Shown here: in pieces, positions 60,552 through 64,000 of the stretch
Layout of the letters: each line of letters begins with the position of its first letter
Numbering within the stretch: the stretch's first letter is position 1
NCBI RefSeq assembly: GCF_041435215.1
Contig: NZ_CP108394.1
Span: 3,534,001 to 3,598,000, forward strand
Direction: 5' to 3'
DNA length: 64,000 nucleotides
DNA from: Streptomyces sp. NBC_01314
Lineage (GTDB): Bacteria > Actinomycetota > Actinomycetes > Streptomycetales > Streptomycetaceae
Position numbers and translations under genes: made by a program
Notes under the pieces: generated by a model
Databases searched by the model: none
Seen by the model: only the letters and a program-made list of their open reading frames with translations
Told to the model about the DNA's origin: nothing

Positions 60552-61133
60552 TCAGGTGCGATCCGGGTCGGCCTCCAGTCCGGCGAGCGCGGTCCGCAGC
60601 CGGGCGGCCCGGGTGCGAGGTGTCCGGGCCTTGAGCAGCCCCAGTACGACGAGATACCGGTCCGTCCTCCCCAGCCGCTCGAAAGCCTGCCGGGCACGGG
60701 GGTTGTCGTCGAGTGCCGCCGCCAGGTCCTCGGGTACGCCCGCCTCCTTCTGCGACTCGTATGCCGCCGCCCACCGCCCGTCCGCCCGCGCCGCGGCCAC
60801 CTCCGCGAGGCCACCGGCCCGCATCCGCCCGGCGGCGGTCAGCTCCCCCACCCGCCGCACGTTCACCATCGACCAGTCGCTGCCCCGCCTGCGCGGGGTG
60901 ATCCGCTGCAGGAAGTACGCCTCGTCGAGGCGTCGCCGGTTGCCCGTGATCCAGCCGTGGCAGAGGGCCACGTCATTGACCTCACCGGCGCCGACGGAGC
61001 GCGTACCGGTCCCCTTCTTGGCGACCTTGACCCAGAGGCCGTCGGTGCCCGGTGCGGGGTGCGCGGTCAGCCAGGCGTCGAGGTGGTCGGCGTCGGGGAA
61101 CGCGCGGGGTTCCGTGCCTTCGGGAGTGGTCAT
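60552..61133 (-). CDS. YdeI/OmpD-associated family protein
   Basis: 193 residues from the ATG at 61133 (MTTPEGTEPRAFPDADHLDA). Family pattern: LDAWLTAHPAPGTDGLWVKV, AKKGTGTRSVGAGEVNDVAL, CHGWITGNRRRLDEAYFLQR, RITPRRRGSDWSMVNVRRV, and AGVPEDLAAALDDNPRARQA with LGRTDRYLVVLGLLKARTPRT at the end. Biochemical role unknown. It is divergent from the TerD-family gene and 125 bp upstream of the FGE-like gene. Confidence 0.88.
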   Translation of the reverse strand: MTTPEGTEPRAFPDADHLDAWLTAHPAPGTDGLWVKVAKKGTGTRSVGAGEVNDVALCHGWITGNRRRLDEAYFLQRITPRRRGSDWSMVNVRRVGELTAAGRMRAGGLAEVAAARADGRWAAAYESQKEAGVPEDLAAALDDNPRARQAFERLGRTDRYLVVLGLLKARTPRTRAARLRTALAGLEADPDRT

Positions 61134-61251
61134 GCTTCGCAGGATAGGGAGGAAGTAGGTCAGTTCCTGTCCTCCATACATCCGGGCAGCGGCACGATCT
61201 CGCTCAGCAGCACCGGTTAACAGCCACGGCCGGTGGTGGTTGAATCCGGGG

Positions 61252-61986
61252 ATGGACTCCAGCAGTGAGCTGCCGAGGCAGGTCAGCCTCGCCAAGGGCG
61301 GCCAGGCCCGGATATCCCTCGACAAGGAAGACCGTGGCGTGACCGTCACGGCGTCGCTGCAATGGGACGGCGGCAGCGCGGAGCGCCGTGCACGAGGCGC
61401 GGATCTCGACCTCTACGCGCTGTTCGTGCCGGCCGACGCGGCCGTACGCGGGGCCGACCACCCGCCCGGCCATGTCTTCCCGCAGATCCAGCGCGGCCTG
61501 TTCCGCACCAGGAACAAGGACGAGGCCAAGGCCCTGCAGGCGGAGCTGGCGACCCGTACCGATGCGGGCAAGGCCCTTTACTACAAGAACCTCGGCTCCC
61601 TGGAGGAGCCGCCGTACATGCGGTTGAGCGGCGACGCGAAAGCTCCGGGCGAGGAGACGATCCGCATCGCCCGCCCGGACCAGCAGGGGTACGCCCTGAT
61701 CTGTGCGTACAGCGCGGTGAGCAACGGCGCCGGCAGCTTCCGCAGTTACGGTGCGCGGGTCGTCGTCACGGACGGACGGGGCTCGACGGTGACGGTGCCG
61801 CTGTACGCGGACACCAACACGTCGTACTGGGTGGCCATCGCCTTCGTCGACTTCACCGATCCTCAGGGGGTGTCCATCAGTCATGTCGAGTGCTACAGCA
61901 GGCGGTTCACGGAGAAACGGCCGGTGCTGCACACCGACGGCACGGTGCTGATGGACGCCGGGCCGGTGGAGTTCAAGCGCGGTTAG
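61252..61986 (+). CDS. TerD-family (tellurium/stress response) protein
   Basis: 244 residues from the ATG at 61252 (MDSSSELPRQVSLAKGGQAR). TerD-like beta-sandwich features: VSLAKGGQARISLDKED, TVTASLQWDG, GADLDLYALFVPAD (acidic calcium-binding positions), GEETIRIARPDQQGYALICA, VVTDGRGSTVTVPLYADTNT and SYWVAIAFVDFTDP. TerD proteins bind calcium and act in membrane-associated stress complexes; Streptomyces carry many copies. A TTG at 61240 in the same frame is less likely. Confidence 0.85.
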   Translation: MDSSSELPRQVSLAKGGQARISLDKEDRGVTVTASLQWDGGSAERRARGADLDLYALFVPADAAVRGADHPPGHVFPQIQRGLFRTRNKDEAKALQAELATRTDAGKALYYKNLGSLEEPPYMRLSGDAKAPGEETIRIARPDQQGYALICAYSAVSNGAGSFRSYGARVVVTDGRGSTVTVPLYADTNTSYWVAIAFVDFTDPQGVSISHVECYSRRFTEKRPVLHTDGTVLMDAGPVEFKRG

Positions 61987-61991
61987 CACGG

Positions 61992-62867
61992 CTACGCCAC
62001 AACCGGATCCTCCAGCACCCGTTCGAGCACCCTGCGCTGCCTCCCCTCCGCATCGGGGCCGGACAGACCCGCCATGGTCGCCAGGGCCTTCCACAGCGCC
62101 CAGCCGCGGGCCCGGCGCCAGGCGTCGTCGGAGAGACCGGCCGCTTCGCGGAAGATCTTCCGTTCCTCGCCGGTGAAGTAGGTCCAGGCCATGACGAGGT
62201 CGCAGGCGGGGTCGCCCACGCCGGAGGAGCCGAAGTCGATGACGGCGGAGAGGGTGCCGTCCGTGGTGAGGAGGTTCCCGACGGCGACATCACCGTGGAA
62301 CCACGTCGGCGGCGACGGCCAGGCGGAGGTCAGCGCCTCCGCCCAGACGGCGCGGCAGGCGGCGACGTCGACGAGGTCCGCCAGCCTCTCCAGGGCCGCT
62401 TCGACCTCGTCGCCGTACACGCTGGGATGGCAGCCGCGAAAATACGAGTGCCGTCCGGCCGCCGGGCCCCGGCCGAGCGGGGCCTCGCGCAGTTCGCTCA
62501 GGAAGTCGCCGAGATCGCGGGCCAGCCGCGTCCGGTCGACGCCCGTCGCGACCTCGACCGTGTCACCCGGGAGCCACCGTCGTACCGACCACGAGAACGG
62601 GTACCCCGCCCCCGGCCGCCCGAGGGCTACCGGCTCCGGCACGGGCAGGGGCAGCTGCCGGGCCAGTTCGGGCAGACAGCGGTCCTCCTTCGCCACGGCG
62701 GCCACATAGCCCTCCGCGCTGGGCAGCCGGACCGTCAGCTCATCGCCGAGTCTGAAGGTGCGGTTGTCCCAGCCCTGCCGGTCGACGGGCCTGACGGGCA
62801 GCTCGCGCCAGTCGGGGAACTGGGCCGAGATCAGTGCGCGTACGAGGTCAGCGGTGATGTCGATCAC
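61992..62867 (-). CDS. Aminoglycoside phosphotransferase (APH) family kinase
   Basis: 291 residues from the GTG at 62867 (MIDITADLVRALISAQFPDW); an ATG at 62903 would add 12 residues and has a fair AAGGG site, so the start is uncertain. Kinase-like fold: WDNRTFRLGDELTVRLPSAE (nucleotide lysine replaced, as in many family members), PFSWSVRRWLPGDTVEVA, the Brenner motif WFHGDVAVGNLLTTDG (HGDxxxxN) and VIDFGSSGVGDPACDLVMAW. The substrate is unknown; most such genes are not antibiotic resistance genes. Converges on the TerD-family gene, 5 bp apart. Confidence 0.87.
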   Translation of the reverse strand: MIDITADLVRALISAQFPDWRELPVRPVDRQGWDNRTFRLGDELTVRLPSAEGYVAAVAKEDRCLPELARQLPLPVPEPVALGRPGAGYPFSWSVRRWLPGDTVEVATGVDRTRLARDLGDFLSELREAPLGRGPAAGRHSYFRGCHPSVYGDEVEAALERLADLVDVAACRAVWAEALTSAWPSPPTWFHGDVAVGNLLTTDGTLSAVIDFGSSGVGDPACDLVMAWTYFTGEERKIFREAAGLSDDAWRRARGWALWKALATMAGLSGPDAEGRQRRVLERVLEDPVVA

Positions 62868-63031
62868 CGGGTCAGTGTGCGCGCTGTCCCGGCGCCGTCG
62901 CATGCCCTTTTTCGCGGGTGCGGTGCGTGGGGCTGAAGTGGGGCTGGCTGGTTCACGCCTCTTGTGCGGGGGCTTTCGGCGTTCTCATAATCCTGCAACA
63001 GAAATTGACCTGGCCATGCCATCAAGGGTGA

Positions 63032-63904
<873 letters not shown>

Positions 63905-63933
63905 GCGAGGCCCGCACCATCCCGTACGACGTC

Positions 63934-63967
63934 CACGGGTCCGGCGCCGATCAGCGCCGGGCCCGTG
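63934..63967 (+). terminator. Terminator of the trypsin gene
   Basis: A 14-bp stem CACGGGTCCGGCGC (63934-63947) with GCGCCGGGCCCGTG (63954-63967), one G-U pair, 6-nt loop, 30 bp after the stop. Nothing else is recognisable to the right edge. Confidence 0.7.
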
Positions 63968-64000
63968 CCCGTTCCTGCGGCTGGCGCGTGCCCGTTCCTG

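Overview
The window is about 64 kb of high-GC actinobacterial chromosome, almost certainly from a Streptomyces. The grounds are GC-rich codon use with frequent GTG and TTG starts, a lysine-rich-tailed HU protein (HupS), NdgR beside leuCD, tandem conservons (cvnABCD), a 65-residue acyl-CoA carboxylase epsilon subunit, and a secreted trypsin like that of S. griseus. From memory, gene order matches the S. coelicolor core region from about SCO5581 (next to ftsY) back to SCO5535/5536 (accB/accE). I could not run an alignment to confirm this.

Layout. 1-10.4 kb: end of a primase/polymerase gene, ftsY, a flavin-dependent oxidoreductase, the glucose permease glcP, smc, a 66-residue coiled-coil protein, acylphosphatase and a membrane-anchored CAP-domain protein. 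10.4-18.5 kb: an HxlR regulator, then minus-strand housekeeping genes (mutM, rnc, rpmF, DUF177, a DivIVA-like coiled-coil protein, coaD, rsmD, recG). 18.6-23.5 kb: a translationally coupled HSP90-family ATPase and 987-residue TPR protein, which look like an insertion into the conserved recG-fakA order. 23.5-34 kb: a FakA-like kinase, rpmB, thiD, thiL, an Lrp-type effector-domain protein, a DUF3515 lipoprotein, ddlA, gpsA, plsC, cofC, hupS. 34.2-42.7 kb: leuCD/ndgR, a MerR/DUF4188 divergon, five tRNA genes (three Glu-CTC, two Gln-CTG), a HAD hydrolase, gltX, an FAH-family protein and a 55-residue protein. 43.3-54.0 kb: two complete conservons in tandem, each encoding a membrane sensor ATPase (CvnA), a roadblock protein (CvnB), a DUF742 protein (CvnC) and a Ras-like GTPase (CvnD). 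54.3-56.2 kb: accE and accB. 56.3-64 kb: a more accessory stretch with a PL8 polysaccharide lyase, YceI, an FGE/SUMF1-like protein, a YdeI-like protein, a TerD-family protein, an APH-family phosphotransferase and trypsin.

Functional links. ftsY serves membrane-protein targeting. smc and hupS organise the chromosome, while recG and mutM maintain it. gpsA, plsC, accBE and fakA concern phospholipid and fatty-acid supply. rnc, rpmF, rpmB, rsmD, gltX and the tRNAs serve RNA and translation.

The most notable signals are: a 380-bp stretch identical between cvnD1 and cvnD2, suggesting gene conversion; a dispersed Streptomyces repeat found at the 3' side of genes throughout the window, one copy of which lies in frame in the SMC hinge; the HSP90-TPR pair; a four-copy 24-bp tandem repeat carrying Shine-Dalgarno sequences before the FGE-like gene; and a structured leader whose hairpin overlaps the cvnA2 promoter. 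No CRISPR array, insertion sequence, integrase or rRNA was seen.
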